DNA from: Aradus depressus
Taxonomy: Eukaryota; Arthropoda; Insecta; Hemiptera; Aradidae
Length of the DNA stretch: 64,000 nucleotides
Reading direction: 5' to 3'
Assembly (NCBI GenBank): GCA_963662175.1
Contig: OY759220.1
Location: forward strand, 47,712,136 to 47,776,135
The notes below the pieces were generated by a model. That model did not search any database and was not told the DNA's origin. It worked only from the letters and a program-made list of their open reading frames with translations. The position numbers and the translations under genes were made by a program. This document shows, one piece after another, positions 11,604 through 21,429 of this stretch; position 1 is the first letter of the stretch, and each line of letters opens with the position of its first letter.

Positions 11604-12184
11604 GTGAGTTGGCTTCCCAGGATAGAGACTAGCCGGTGAAACATGGATGTTAGGGTGCAGCGTTGCAGCTCATCTCTGTTCAGTCTTCACTACTAGGGAC
11701 ACAAGCTAGGTAGTAGAGATATGGCGATATATCACGCCTCACCACGTTTGTAGACAAATAGTTGTTTTAGAGATGTTTTTGATTAGATTATATAAAATCT
11801 GTATTTTTGATGCAATCCAGGGAAAGGGTACAATAACAATAATTCGGAAATGCAAGTTTTCATGAAAGAAAAAGAATTAGGATGTTCGGATTAAAACCGA
11901 GTGAGTTAATTTTTTTTTCAAAGGAGTTTTGAAATCACAGTGTTGAGAATAGTTTTTCTTTATTCTTGTATGTACAATAATTTTTTTTTAAACGTTCAAA
12001 ACATGAATAAATTTGATATACTTGTACCGATACATAAAGGAGAGTAAAGTGTATAAAAATCTAGTTTTCGAACAATAATTCTATTAGTATAAACATTCTA
12101 TATGTAACAGTATTTTTTAAATTTAAGAATACTTTAAATTGTATACTTGTAGCATTCCATGAATAATGAACTCTTTGGTTTCTA
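11604..12184. other. AT-rich intron sequence
   Basis: No exon corresponding to the missing central condensin region could be read in any frame. The sequence is T-rich with several poly-T runs and no recognisable repeat boundary. Confidence 0.5.
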
Positions 12185-12410
12185 CAGCATAATGGTTAGT
12201 TATTATTGTTCATGCCCGGGCTTTAACTATGAGGTCACATCGCCTACTACCAGAGCAACGACGTCGTACAGACTCGGGACCATCGCTTAATGTCCCATTC
12301 GAAGCTCAGTTTTTTTTTACTTCCCAGATAAAAAAAACCTATGAGTCCCCTACCGGGTTTTGAATCCTATCATCTTGAGCACAGTAGGCAACCACGCTAC
12401 CTTTTTCCTA
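12185..12410 (-). repeat. tRNA-headed SINE (family with CCTTCGGATGGGAC core)
   Basis: Read on the - strand from about 12410. There is a tRNA-like head with a B-box-like GGATTCAAAACCC near 12350, then TTTTTATCTGGGA, and then the family core TTCGAATGGGACATTAAGC followed by GATGGTCCCGAG. A 3' domain CTCTGGTAGTAGGCGAT follows, then a short AATAATAA tail. The same core and 3' domain recur at 60595-60860, which supports a single family. Polymerase III internal promoter function is inferred from the box only. Confidence 0.7.
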
Positions 12411-12529
12411 CTGGCGCCTTCTTATTTAAAGTGTGCCTATATTTGTATGGTGCAGTATTGTTATTATTTGGTGTGATATCGGAAGTTGAGATTCTGGTGA
12501 GGTTACAAGGACGACAGTCACTGCCTCAG

Positions 12530-12640
12530 GTAATATCAGAATTGTATAAATATGCCAACTTAGCAAACAAATGTTACTATGGAACTTTACAAAGTTCATC
12601 AGTACATTGATGATGGCATAAGGCGAAACCGGTACACTAT
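12530..12640 (+). repeat. Possible Penelope-like LTR fragment with hammerhead-like motif
   Basis: At 12608-12637 the sequence TTGATGATGGC, a short loop, GGCGAAACCGG follows the pattern (C/U)UGANRAUG-stem-CGAAA seen in the inverted repeats of the Penelope-like element at 16349-17502. Downstream is a TATATATA tract, as in that element. No reverse transcriptase or endonuclease is present, so this would be only a relic. Tentative. Confidence 0.35.
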
Positions 12641-12761
12641 ATATATATTTTATTTTTTTTCTGTGGAATTGGACAATTTATAGTTATTTTATTAGTTTTT
12701 CCATTGTATCAAAAGCAACAATGTTTTCGGACATTCATAGTTTTTTGATGATGTTGTGCAG

Positions 12762-12899
12762 AGCGAGTTCGAAATCTTCTGATTAACCTCTCTCAGAAGG
12801 GGAACACCCTGTACAACGTGATGCCGGATATCATCTCCCGTCTGTCCAGTGCTCAGAGGAAGGAGCCTCTCCCCTTGACCAGTTCTCCAGGATTCTCAA
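12762..12899 (+). CDS. NCAPD2: Condensin D2-like exon (C-terminal HEAT region)
   Basis: Bounded by TTGTGCAG and GTAAGT. It codes VRNLLINLSQKGNTLYNVMP and DIISRLSSAQRKEPLPLT, the best condensin D2 signature in the window (the LS-KGN-YN-PDIISRLS block). Joining base 12899 to 17587 leaves the next exon out of frame by one base; the frame would be kept if the exon had one more G. The site reads CTCAAGTAAGT where CTCAAG plus GTAAGT would be expected. A lost G at the junction is a plausible inactivating lesion. Confidence 0.78.
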
Positions 12900-13197
12900 G
12901 TAAGTCTGGATACAAGAATCAAGGAGTTTCTGGTTCCATATCTAATTTTAAATAAATCTATTTAACATATTTTATTAAAGTAAAAGTACTAAAAACTATA
13001 TCTATAACCTATACTAGAGGAGGTGCCACGAGCCGGTACAGGGAGGAATGACGCATCTACCTTTCTTATATCATAACAATGGTTAATTAAGACACCATTA
13101 TATGAAATACTGGTTATAACAGCTTTATTAAACTTTTTTTTTACAGAAATCCCCAACCTGCATTTAGATAATAAGTGAGAGCTTTCATTTACCGCCT

Positions 13198-16143
13198 ATA
13201 GGCTCGTGGAGGTAGCAGAGAGGAGAGATGGAGGTACAAGATGCGCGGGGAGAGTTGCGCACTCCCGCTTTATCATCTACGTTGCCAAGCTATAGTAGAG
13301 GTGTGCAGTGAGGAGAGATGGAGGTATATGACGCGCGGGGAGAGTTGCGCACTCGCGCTTTATCATCTACGTTGCCAAGCTATAGTAGAGGTGTACACAG
13401 AGGAGAGATGGAGGTATATGACGCGCGGGGAGAGTTGCGCACTCGCGCTTTATCATCTACGTTGCCAAGCTACAGTAGAGGTGTACAGAGAGGAGAGATG
13501 CAGGTATAAGATGCGCCGGGAGAGTTGCGTACTCGTGCTTTATCATCTACGTTGCCAAGCTATAGTAGAGGTCTACAGAGAGGAGAGATGAATGTATAAG
13601 ATGCGCGGGGAGAGTTGTGCACTCGCGCTTTATCATCTACGTTGCCAAGCTATAGTAGAGATGTACAGAGAGAAGAGATGGAGGTATAAGAGGCGCGGGG
13701 AGAGTTGTGCACTCGCACTTTATCATCTACGTTGAGATGGAGGTATAAGATGCGCGGGGAGAGTTGCGCACTCGCACTTTATCATCTACGTAGCCAAGCT
13801 GTGGGAGAGATGTACAGAGAGGAGAGATGCGCGGGGAGAGTTGTGCACTCGCGCTTTATCATCTACGTTGCCAAACTATAGTAGAGATGTACAGAGAGGA
13901 GAGATGGAGGTATAAGATGCGCGGGGAGAGTTGTGCACTCGCGCTTTATCATCTACGTTGCCAAACTATAGTAGAGATGTACAGAGAGGAGAGATGGAGG
14001 TATAAGATGCGCGGGGAGAGTTGCGCACTCGCACTTTATCATCTACGTTGCCAAGCTATAGTAGAGATGTACAGAGAGGAGAGATGAAGGTATATGACGC
14101 GCGGGGAGAGTTGCGCACTCGCGCTTTATCATCTACGTTGCCAAGCTATAGTAGAGGTGTACACAGAGGAGAGATGGAGGTATATGATGCGCGGGGAGAG
14201 TTGCGCACTCGCGCTTTATCATCTACGTTGCCAAGCTACAGTAGAGATGTACAGAGAGGAGAGATGGAGGTATAAGATGCGCGGGGAGAGTTGCGCACTC
14301 GCACTTTATCATCTACGTTGCCAAGCTATAGTAGAGATGTACAGAGAGGAGAGATGGAGGTATAAGATGCGCGGGGAGAGTTGCGCACTCGCGCTTTATC
14401 ATCTACGTTGCCAAGCTATAGTAGAGGTGTGCAGTGAGGAGAGATGGAGGTATATGACGCGCGGGGAGAGTTGCGCACTCGCGCTTTATCATCTACGTTG
14501 CCAAGCTATAGTAGAGATGTACAGCGAGGAGAGATGGAGGTATAAGAGGCGCGGGGAGAGTTGTGCACTCGCGCTTTATCATCTACGTTGCCAAACTATA
14601 GTAGAGATGTACAGAGAGGAGAGATGGAGGTATAAGATGCGCGGGGAGAGTTGTGCACTCGCGCTTTATCATCTACGTTGCCAAACTATAGTAGAGATGT
14701 ACAGAGAGGAGAGATGGAGGTACAAGATGCGCGGGGAGAGTTGCGCACTCGCACTTTATCATCTACGTTGCCAAGCTATAGTAGAGATGTACAGAGAGGA
14801 GAGATGAAGGTATATGACGCGCGGGGAGAGTTGCGCACTCGCGCTTTATCATCTACGTTGCCAAGCTATAGTAGAGGTGTACACAGAGGAGAGATGGAGG
14901 TATATGATGCGCGGGGAGAGTTGCGCACTCGCGCTTTATCATCTACGTTGCCAAGCTACAGTAGAGATGTACAGAGAGGAGAGATGGAGGTATAAGATGC
15001 GCGGGGAGAGTTGCGCACTCGCACTTTATCATCTACGTTGCCAAGCTATAGTAGAGATGTACAGAGAGGAGAGATGGAGGTATAAGATGCGCGGGGAGAG
15101 TTGCGCACTCGCGCTTTATCATCTACGTTGCCAAGCTATAGTAGAGGTGTGCAGTGAGGAGAGATGGAGGTATATGACGCGCGGGGAGTGTTGCGCACTC
15201 GCGCTTTATCATCTACGTTGCCAAGCTATAGTAGAGATGTACAGCGAGGAGAGATGGAGGTATAAGAGGCGCGGGGAGAGTTGTGCACTCGCACTTTATC
15301 ATCTTCGTTGAGATGGAGGTATAAGATGCGTGGGGAGAGTTGCGCACTCGCACTTTATCATCTACGTAGCCAAGCTGTGGGAGAGATGTACAGAGAGGAG
15401 AGATGCGCGGGGAGAGTTGTGCACTCGCGCTTTATCATCTACGTTGCCAAACTATAGTAGAGATGTACAGAGAGGAGAGATGGAGGTATAAGATGCGCGG
15501 GGAGAGTTGCGCACTCGCGCTTTATCATCTACGTTGCCAAGCTATAGTAGAGATATACAGAGAGGAGAGATGGAGGTATAAGAGGCGCGGGGAGAGTTGC
15601 GCACTCGCGCTTTATCATCTACGTTGCCAAGCTATAGTAGAGATGTGCAGTGAGGAGAGATGGAGGTATAAGAGGCGCGGGGAGAGTTGCGCACTCGCAC
15701 TTTATCATCTACGTTGCCAAGCTATAGTAGAGATGTACAGAGAGGAGAGATGGAGGTATAAGAGGCGCAGGGAGAGTTGTGCACTCGCGCTTTATCATCT
15801 TCGTTGAGATGGAGGTATAAGATGCGCGGGGAGAGTTGCGCACTCGCACTTTATCATCTACGTAGCCAAGCTGTGGGAGAGATGTACAGAGAGGAGAGAT
15901 GCGCGGGGAGAGTTGTGCACTCGCGCTTTATTATCTACGTTGCCAAACTATAGTAGAGATGTACAGAGAGGAGAGATGGAGGTATAAGATGCGCGGGGAG
16001 AGTTGCGCACTCGCGCTTTATCATCTACGTTGCCAAGCTATAGTAGAGGTGTGCAGTGAGGAGAGATGGAGGTATAAGATGCGCGGGGAGAGTTGCGCAC
16101 TCGCACTTTATCATCTACGTTGCCAAGCTATAGTAGAGGTGTC
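13198..16143. repeat. 90-bp minisatellite, about 32 units, with 720-bp higher-order period
   Basis: The unit reads approximately GAGGAGAGATGGAGGTATAA, then ATGCGCGGGGAGAGTTG, CGCACTCGCGCTTTATC and ATCTACGTTGCCAAGCTATAG. Because 90 is a multiple of three, long open frames (up to 237 codons, repeating MRGESCALALYHLRCQ) arise passively. Variant units recur in blocks: the unit with AAGGTATATGACGC appears at 14085 and 14805, exactly eight units apart, and a shortened unit (TTGAGATGGAGG) occurs near 13732, 15308 and 15804. The array lies wholly in the intron between the condensin exons at 12762 and 17587. Confidence 0.95.
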
Positions 16144-16183
16144 AGAAAACTTCAAACAAATCGATAGATTGGAGTCTGAGGAA

Positions 16184-16254
16184 GAGTGAAAATTTAGTTA
16201 ATTCGCGCTGGGGAAGTACGTTGCCGATGATTAACTAGGTTTAATTAGTCGAGG
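16184..16254 (+). repeat. Fragment of dispersed repeat family
   Basis: The block GGGGAAGTACGTTGCCGATG near 16209 matches the GGGAAGTACATAAGCCGATG block near 35217 and 40610 and the related block near 9052. Only this short end is preserved. Confidence 0.45.
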
Positions 16255-16710
16255 GGTCTGACAACACATAGGACGGCTCCCAGATAAAGAGCCTAAGGGC
16301 CTTGGCTGGTATCGATCTCACGACTCTACACTATACCTCTCTGCTTCCAAATAATTTATGGTTTCCAGATTTATTTTGTGAAGCTCCATTCTAGGAATAG
16401 ATAATTAAAATACACAATTTCTTTGTCAAACTTCACTATATATTCTCAAATACTCAACTAGTTTCGCCGTGTTAAGGCATTATCAAGAGTCACTTACAAA
16501 CTGACAGAATTGGTTGACAGGATAGAAGGTACAGTTATGGAGGGGGTTTTTAGGTAATGACGGGGAATCCCTTGTTTTTGTTACTCTATACATTCCAATA
16601 AACATATATTTACAAGATAATAATAAATATAAAATAAAAAGAAAGAATATATATATATATAAAATCTAATAAAGCGAATCTAACAGTAAAGTGTTGGTAT
16701 TTATATAGGT

Positions 16711-17028
16711 ATGACTCTTGAATTATATAAATGTAAAATATTAAAGTACGCGGGACAGACAGGGAGATCCTTTAAGAATAGATACAGGGAACACACAAGA
16801 AATACAAACTGCAACACTTCCTCATTTCACCAACATCTCACAGAGACAGGACATACCATAGACACACAACACAAACCAAATATAATACATATCTGCCAAA
16901 AAGGTCCACTTTTGAATTTACTGGAAGCGGTAGAAATAAATAAACTGAACAAAAATAACGATATTGTAATGCTAAATGAACAAATAGAACTGAACCATTC
17001 CCCCCTTCTTAATTTAAAATTTAAGTAG
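16711..17028 (+). CDS. GIY-YIG endonuclease domain of a Penelope-like element
   Basis: 105 codons, open. The text KYAGQTGRSFKNRYREH near residues 12-28 holds the second half of the GIY-YIG motif (YAGQTGRSF) and the catalytic Arg (RYREH). SSFHQHLTETGH (about 37-48) and LLEAVEINKL (about 69-78, with the metal-binding Glu) complete the fold. The first strand (GIY) lies at or before the start, so the frame is the 3' remainder of the original reverse transcriptase-endonuclease ORF. The apparent Met start is probably incidental. It would cleave target DNA during element insertion. Confidence 0.85.
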   Translation: MTLELYKCKILKYAGQTGRSFKNRYREHTRNTNCNTSSFHQHLTETGHTIDTQHKPNIIHICQKGPLLNLLEAVEINKLNKNNDIVMLNEQIELNHSPLLNLKFK

Positions 17029-17404
17029 CTAAGAGTCTGATGATTGTGGAAATGTTTTTGCCAACTGACATTCAGAGAATACTATATTTTCATTTGATGT
17101 TTTAATTTGTCTTTAAATTCTATGTATTTGTTTTTATTCACTTTAATATTTATTATATTTTACATTTATATAATTCCTGAGTGATACCTATATAAATACC
17201 AACACTTTACTGTTAGATTCGCTTTATTAGATTTTATATATATATATATATTCTTTCTTTTTATTTTATATTTATTATTATCTTGTAAATATCTGTTTAT
17301 TGGAATGTATAGAGTAACAAAAACAAGGGATTCCCCGTCATTACCTAAAAACCCCCTCCATAACTGTACCTTCTATCCTGTCAACCAATTCTGTCAGTTT
17401 GTAA

Positions 17405-17455
17405 GTGACTCTTGATAATGCCTTAACACGGCGAAACTAGTTGAGTATTTGAGAA
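17405..17455 (+). ncRNA. Hammerhead-like motif in Penelope-like inverted repeat
   Basis: The right inverted repeat contains TTGATAATGCC, a 5-6 nt loop, GGCGAAAC and then CTAGTTGAGTA. Read as a minimal hammerhead, UUGAUAA would replace CUGAUGA with a U3-A8 pair instead of C3-G8, GCC/GGC would be stem II, GAAA the second core strand, CU/AG stem III and UA the cleavage dinucleotide. One extra U lies between the first box and stem II, which is not canonical. The left repeat has the same motif on the - strand. Penelope-like elements are reported to carry hammerheads; activity here is inference. Confidence 0.35.
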
Positions 17456-17586
17456 TATATAGTGAAGTTTGACAAAGAAATTGTGTATTTTAATTATCTA
17501 TTCCTCTCTGCTTCCGTCGTCGTTGCTACATCAGGTGACAGGTTGTTTTTGTAATCATGAATATTAAATGTCTTGTTTGTTGTCAG

Positions 17587-17812
17587 ATTTATGCTGAGTC
17601 TGATTGGTAAAGAGGGACAGAACGAGCTGCTGGTCAGCAGACTGTGTAGTCGACTTCGAGAGTCCCAGGATGAAGATGTCCTTCTGTTTGAGCCAGCTGA
17701 CCTACACAGAGAAGGGACTGGGGATCCTGGTGGAGAAGATACCATCTTTCGGAGAGCGGCTCCAACAGACACAGGTCTTCACTGGCGCCCCCCCGTCAAG
17801 CCTCACATCAAG
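17587..17812 (+). CDS. NCAPD2: Condensin D2-like exon with one-base frameshift
   Basis: Starts after TTGTCAG and ends before GTTGCT. Frame 1 codes FMLSLIGKEGQNELLVSRLC and SRLRESQDE. At base 17675 the family text moves to the next frame and continues MSFCLSQLTYTEKGLGILVE with KIPSFGERLQQ. Both halves match the same condensin region in sequence, so a single extra base at or near 17675 explains the switch. Unless this is a base-calling error, it truncates the protein. Confidence 0.75.
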
Positions 17813-17924
17813 GTTGCTTCTTTTCTTTTCGAAAATAAATATTTTTTTTTTTCTTATCTACGAAATATAGAATGATTGGTTTGAAGTGAACAGAAAATAA
17901 AATAAAATGTAAAATAAAGGGAGA

Positions 17925-18270
17925 AGCCTGCCAGTGTTGGCATCTCTATAGATAGTTCTCAGAAGATCGCTAGGCCAGCGTCTTCTTAGGCAACATGGAG
18001 GGTTGTCGGGATGAGGGCAAGCGCTGAGCGAATGGATTGGGATGGGTATACAGTTCAGAATGGAGTTCCGTGAAGTGAAGTTGGATTAGGTCTTGAACAA
18101 AAGGAATGGTTTTTGTAGACGATTTTATTGGCGACGTAAAAGGGCGCATTGACAATATATTGGAGGACTTCTGACTGAAAGGATTGTATTTTATTTATGT
18201 TGGAACTCTTGTCTGAACCCCATAGTTCCAGTTCGTATGTTCGTATAATGTCACCCTGTGTCATTGTGTA
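17925..18270 (-). mobile_element. LINE 3' fragment (Jockey-type reverse transcriptase C-terminus)
   Basis: On the - strand the text YELELWGS near 18230 and SEVLQYIVNAPFYVANK near 18150, then a His/Pro-rich tail, match the C-terminal end of the LINEs at 9141-10520 and 56067-56785. Two frames are needed to cover it, so it is decayed. No A-tail or target duplication is clear. Confidence 0.75.
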
Positions 18271-18990
18271 ACGTTTACAATTTAAAATATAAATAAAAGT
18301 TGCAATGCTTCTTTATGTTGAAGTGCCCAGAGAAAGCAAGATGTAGAATGTAATCAGGGTGATATCTGGGAATTATCAGGGAATTTAAAAGTGCCATTTG
18401 CTGAACAACCTGTTAGAATATCATAAATAATAATTGCGCAAAGAGGGTCATGCGGTCCGTGGGCTGCCGCCATACTATACTAGAGGCTTTTAAATTTTAG
18501 AGAAATAATTCCTATCTCAAGAGAGGCCTCCATTAATGTTTAACTCCTACACCTTCGGGTCACTTGTTTAGTTAGAAATGGAATTGAATCAGCAAGTGTG
18601 TGAGGTTATGTTTACTGAGCTCTTATCAATTATTGACCGAAAGTGTACCAACTCTGCAGTTGCAAGGTACAAAGTATGTTTTAATTTCGCGTGAATTGTA
18701 CCAGTGAACATTGAGTTCTTTGTATTTTTTGGGAAAATAATTTTCTGGTATTATTTTGTACATAAATAGTTACAAAATCTGGTACTTTGATTTGAGAGGT
18801 CTAAAAAAGTCATTTTTACCATTCATTTTGTCATTCATATGCATTTTCACGTTGCAATTTCAATTGGTATCAAGTGTGAACATGGAGGCTGGCAAACTGT
18901 AGTTTGCGAACTCCCATCGCCGATAACTAATTATTTTGTTATAATTAGTCGGTGTTTATCTAATTAATATAAGGTCTTTAAATGTTGCAG
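18271..18990. other. Intron, nothing recognised
   Basis: Separates the LINE fragment from the last condensin exon. No repeat boundary or exon could be supported. The acceptor of the next exon reads AAATGTTGCAG. Confidence 0.45.
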
Positions 18991-19602
18991 GAGTTGGCAA
19001 CGGAAGGTCTGAAGAAACTGGAGGAGCTGACATCAGGAGAGACGCAAGAGAGCATCCCTCCAACAGGAAGAGAAGGGGGAAGTGTGAACAGGAGCCGGGC
19101 CTCCCAACAGGAGGATGGAGGGGAAGTGTGAACAGGAGCCGGGCCTCCCAACAGGAGGATGGAGGGGAAGTGTGAACAGGAGCCGGGCCTCCCAACAGGA
19201 GGATGGAGGGGAAGTGTGAACAGGAGCCGGGCCTCCCAACAGGAGGATGGAGGGGAAGTGTGAACAGGAGCCGGGCCTCCCAACAGGAGGATGGAGGGGA
19301 AGTGTGAACAGGAGCCGGGCCTCCCAACAGGAGGATGGAGGGGAAGTGTGAACAGGAGCCGGGCCTCCCATCAGGAGGATGGAGGAAGAGAGGGGAGAGG
19401 AAGAGGAGTTCGTGAAACCTCGGGCTGCCACCACCCAGATCACAGCGGTCAGTCCGGCGGGAGCGGGTCGGAGCGATGGAGATCACAGACACGCCTCGCC
19501 GGATCACCAGGACTCGGTCCACCAGAAAGTAGCGCCGAACCGTGACATCAGCAGACCGGTCTTCGGTGTGACAATTAAAAAACACAAACAAACCATACGG
19601 TA
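18991..19602 (+). CDS. NCAPD2: Last condensin D2-like exon, disrupted by minisatellite and mariner
   Basis: Opens after ATGTTGCAG with ELATEGLKKLEELTSGETQE in frame 1, a helix and polar tail like the end of condensin D2. Within the second unit of a 44-bp repeat the frame meets TGA. Beyond the array a different frame is open (EEEEFVKPRAATTQITAVSP, 19379 onward) and runs into the mariner at 19603. Since 44 is not a multiple of three, each added unit shifts the frame. Which frame was original cannot be decided here. Confidence 0.55.
19082..19389. repeat. 44-bp minisatellite, seven units, inside an exon
   Basis: Units start at 19082, 19126, 19170, 19214, 19258, 19302 and 19346. Each contains GTGTGAACAGGAGCCGGGCC and TCCCAACAGGAGGATGGAGG. 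The units are almost identical, pointing to recent expansion. Long open frames on the - strand (211, 136 and 101 codons with repeated HTSPPSSCWEARL) are products of this array and not genes. Confidence 0.95.
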
Positions 19603-20732
19603 TCTAAACAAAAGGCAACAACATCCTAAGCTAGCAGAAGTTTTCAAATAAATATAATATAATATTCAAACAAAACCGAAATATGGTGTCACACATAGAA
19701 CTCTATTGGTGGATGATGCAGCTTGTTTTTGAGATTACGTTATTTTATTATTTTGGTTTGTTTTGTTTAAATAATGTTCATGAAGGTGTTAGACGATGAC
19801 TTCCTGAAAGAAGTAGTGGAGAGCGATCCTCGACAAACGTTGAGGGAATTAGCAGAAATGTTCGAATGTACCCATGCAACAATTGGAAATCGCCTCCAAG
19901 CACTTGGAAAAACGATTAGAGAAGAAGTATGGGTTCCTCATACACTCTCACTCAAGAGCAAACAACAACGACTTTCCATCTGTAGGTACATCATTGCTTT
20001 CTAGACAGACGCAAACCCCTTCTTTTGGACCGTATAATTACTGGGGACGAAAAATGGGTTCTCTATGAAAACCCAGAGAAGAGGAAATAATGGCTGAGTG
20101 CGGGAGAAAAACCAGTTCCTACCCCAAAAGCTGGGTTGCACCCAAAAAAGGTGCTGCTTTGTGTCTGGTGGAGTAGGCAAGGTATACTTTGAGCTGTTAA
20201 AACCAAACCAAAAGGTTACTGGAGAAGTCTATTGTCAACAATTAGACAGATTTAGTGTGGCTTTACGGATTAAAAACCACGAATTGGTGAACAGAAAAGG
20301 TGTTATTCTGCATCATGACAACGCCAGACCTCACACATCCAAACTCACTCAGCTAAAAATCATGAGTCTAGGTTAGGAAGTCCTCCCTCAACCTGACTTA
20401 GCCCCATCAGATTAGCACCTTTATCGGTCGTTTGATCATTTTGTAAGGGGGAAGAATTTCAAAACAACTGAAGAGGTAAAATCAGCATTACAAGCTTTCT
20501 TCGGTCCAAAAATCCATGCTTTTTTGTATCCGGGATTGATAAGATGCCCGAACGTTGGTTGAAGGTAGTGCAACTTGATGGAGAATACGTTGTAGATTAA
20601 ATATTTTTAATACTTAATGTAAATATATTCTTTTAAATTTTTACCGAAATTCGGACAGAACCTTTTTTACAACGCGATATATTATATTTATTTGAAAACT
20701 TCTGCTCGCTCAGGATTGCCCTTTTGTTTAGA
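19603..20732 (+). mobile_element. mariner transposon, about 1.13 kb
   Basis: Flanked by TA at 19601-19602 and 20733-20734. The ends are inverted repeats of about 55-60 bp beginning TCTAAACAAAAGG and containing GCAGAAGTTTTCAAATAAAT. The enclosed gene is a mariner transposase relic. The element entered the end of the condensin locus, so the last codons of the open frame there are mariner TIR. Because the TIRs are still highly similar while the gene is disabled, this copy probably inserted already defective or decayed without losing its ends. Confidence 0.88.
19774..20600 (+). pseudogene. mariner transposase, broken
   Basis: The N-terminal part (19774-20004) has the helix-turn-helix text LRELAEMFECTHATIGNRLQ. 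The frame then shifts; TGDEKWV near 20043 gives the first catalytic Asp region and HHDNARPHTS near 20311 the second. After a stop near 20377, LAPSD near 20400 supplies the third Asp. The spacing between the second and third Asp is close to the DD34D of mariners, allowing a small deletion. At least two frameshifts and several stops rule out activity. Confidence 0.88.
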
Positions 20733-20811
20733 TATATTATTTATTTGTGTATTTAAATGTTCACACATGATACACCTTTGAAAATGAAATGAAAAGAAAT
20801 TTTATTATTCT

Positions 20812-20825
20812 GGGACCGAGGTCCC
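20812..20825 (-). other. 3'-terminal hairpin of the CR1/L2-like LINE
   Basis: On the element's sense strand GGGACCTCGGTCCC forms a five-pair stem with a four-base loop about 35 nt before the 3' end, followed by AGAATAATAAAATTTC and short TTTCA repeats. In LINEs of this group a 3' stem-loop is the usual recognition site for the reverse transcriptase; that role is inferred. Confidence 0.5.
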
Positions 20826-21429
20826 CTAAGAATAAATACATACAGAGTAAAGAAAATGAAACAATGAAATAAAATATCAGTACAAAGAAATAAAAAGATA
20901 GGTAGGTAAATAAAAATTAGTGCTACATTGGAGAAAAACTATACAACTAAAAAATAGATAAACACAAGATAAACAGGAAATAAAAAAACAGGAAAAAACA
21001 TAAAATTAACAACTTCAATATGATGAAAAAAAATAAGTAAAATAGAAAAAAAGCAAATCTATATAACTAAGAAAGAAATAAAATTGACAATATAAATATA
21101 AATCGACCGAGCATAGTAATATGATGGTTGATTATAAAAGAGAAGGAAGGATGCCCAGCCAAGGTTAAAAAAAAAAAATTAAATTAATTTAGAAAGCATA
21201 AGATAAGATAAAAAATAAATAAATGCATAATAAAAATATATTAATGTGTAAAGGATCCAAAAAAGAATACTATTGATTATGATCGAATAATTTGGGAAAT
21301 ATGATAAAAGAAATCTAATAAAACTAGAGAATGACAAAGACAAAAAAGAGAGAGAAAAAAAAAGGAAAAGTAATTTGAATGATTAGATAATTGAGGTTGA
21401 AGAATTAGAGAATACGGGGGAGAGATCAA

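Larger units (their letters stand above)
16349..17502 (+). mobile_element. Penelope-like element with inverted repeats, internally deleted
   Basis: A GIY-YIG endonuclease ORF is flanked by near-perfect inverted repeats of about 320 bp (left from about 16393, right to about 17502). The left end carries an extra 44-nt extension (16349-16392). A 13-bp target duplication (CCTCTCTGCTTCC) flanks the whole insertion. Penelope-like elements are known for endonuclease of GIY-YIG type, for LTRs that may lie in inverted orientation, and for a short one-sided extension. The reverse transcriptase is gone; only the C-terminal endonuclease remains between the repeats. Confidence 0.85.
16255..17530 (-). repeat. 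SINE head split by a Penelope-like insertion
   Basis: On the - strand a tRNA-like head (GTCGTGAGATCGATACC near 16325-16309) is followed by TCTTTATCTGGGA, as in the SINE at 12185. The head is interrupted: CCTCTCTGCTTCC occurs at 16336-16348 and again at 17503-17515, on either side of the Penelope-like element. The SINE text continues beyond the second copy (GTCGTCGTTGC). This gives a clear order of events: SINE first, Penelope-like element second. Confidence 0.6.
6083..19602 (+). pseudogene. NCAPD2: Condensin complex subunit 1-like locus (HEAT-repeat subunit D2), broken and incomplete
   Basis: Seven exons on the + strand (6083-6244, 6641-6799, 10949-11050, 11361-11603, 12762-12899, 17587-17812, from 18991) translate in order into pieces that follow the condensin D2 subunit. 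This is the HEAT-repeat protein of condensin I that binds mitotic chromosomes. The clearest match is the segment reading LSQKGNTLYNVMPDIIS in the exon at 12762, and LSQLTYTEKGLGILVEK in the exon at 17587. The protein N-terminus lies left of the window or is lost. The exons for several hundred central residues are missing between 11603 and 12762. A one-base frameshift sits at 17675, the 12899/17587 junction does not keep frame with canonical sites, and the last exon meets a stop inside a minisatellite. It could be a pseudogene, or a true gene scrambled by misassembly. Confidence 0.72.

Noticed and set aside
13198..16143. Regular repeats suggesting a CRISPR-like array
   Set aside because: Units are contiguous without unique spacers and the surroundings are eukaryotic with introns.
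13241..16189. Long + strand open frames with repeated MRGESCALALYHLRCQ
   Set aside because: They follow from a 90-bp repeat unit being divisible by three; several shifted frames are open too, there is no start context, and the array lies in an intron.
18956..19591. 211-, 136- and 101-codon - strand open frames rich in Pro, Ser, Cys
   Set aside because: They are produced by the 44-bp minisatellite read on the opposite strand of a condensin exon.
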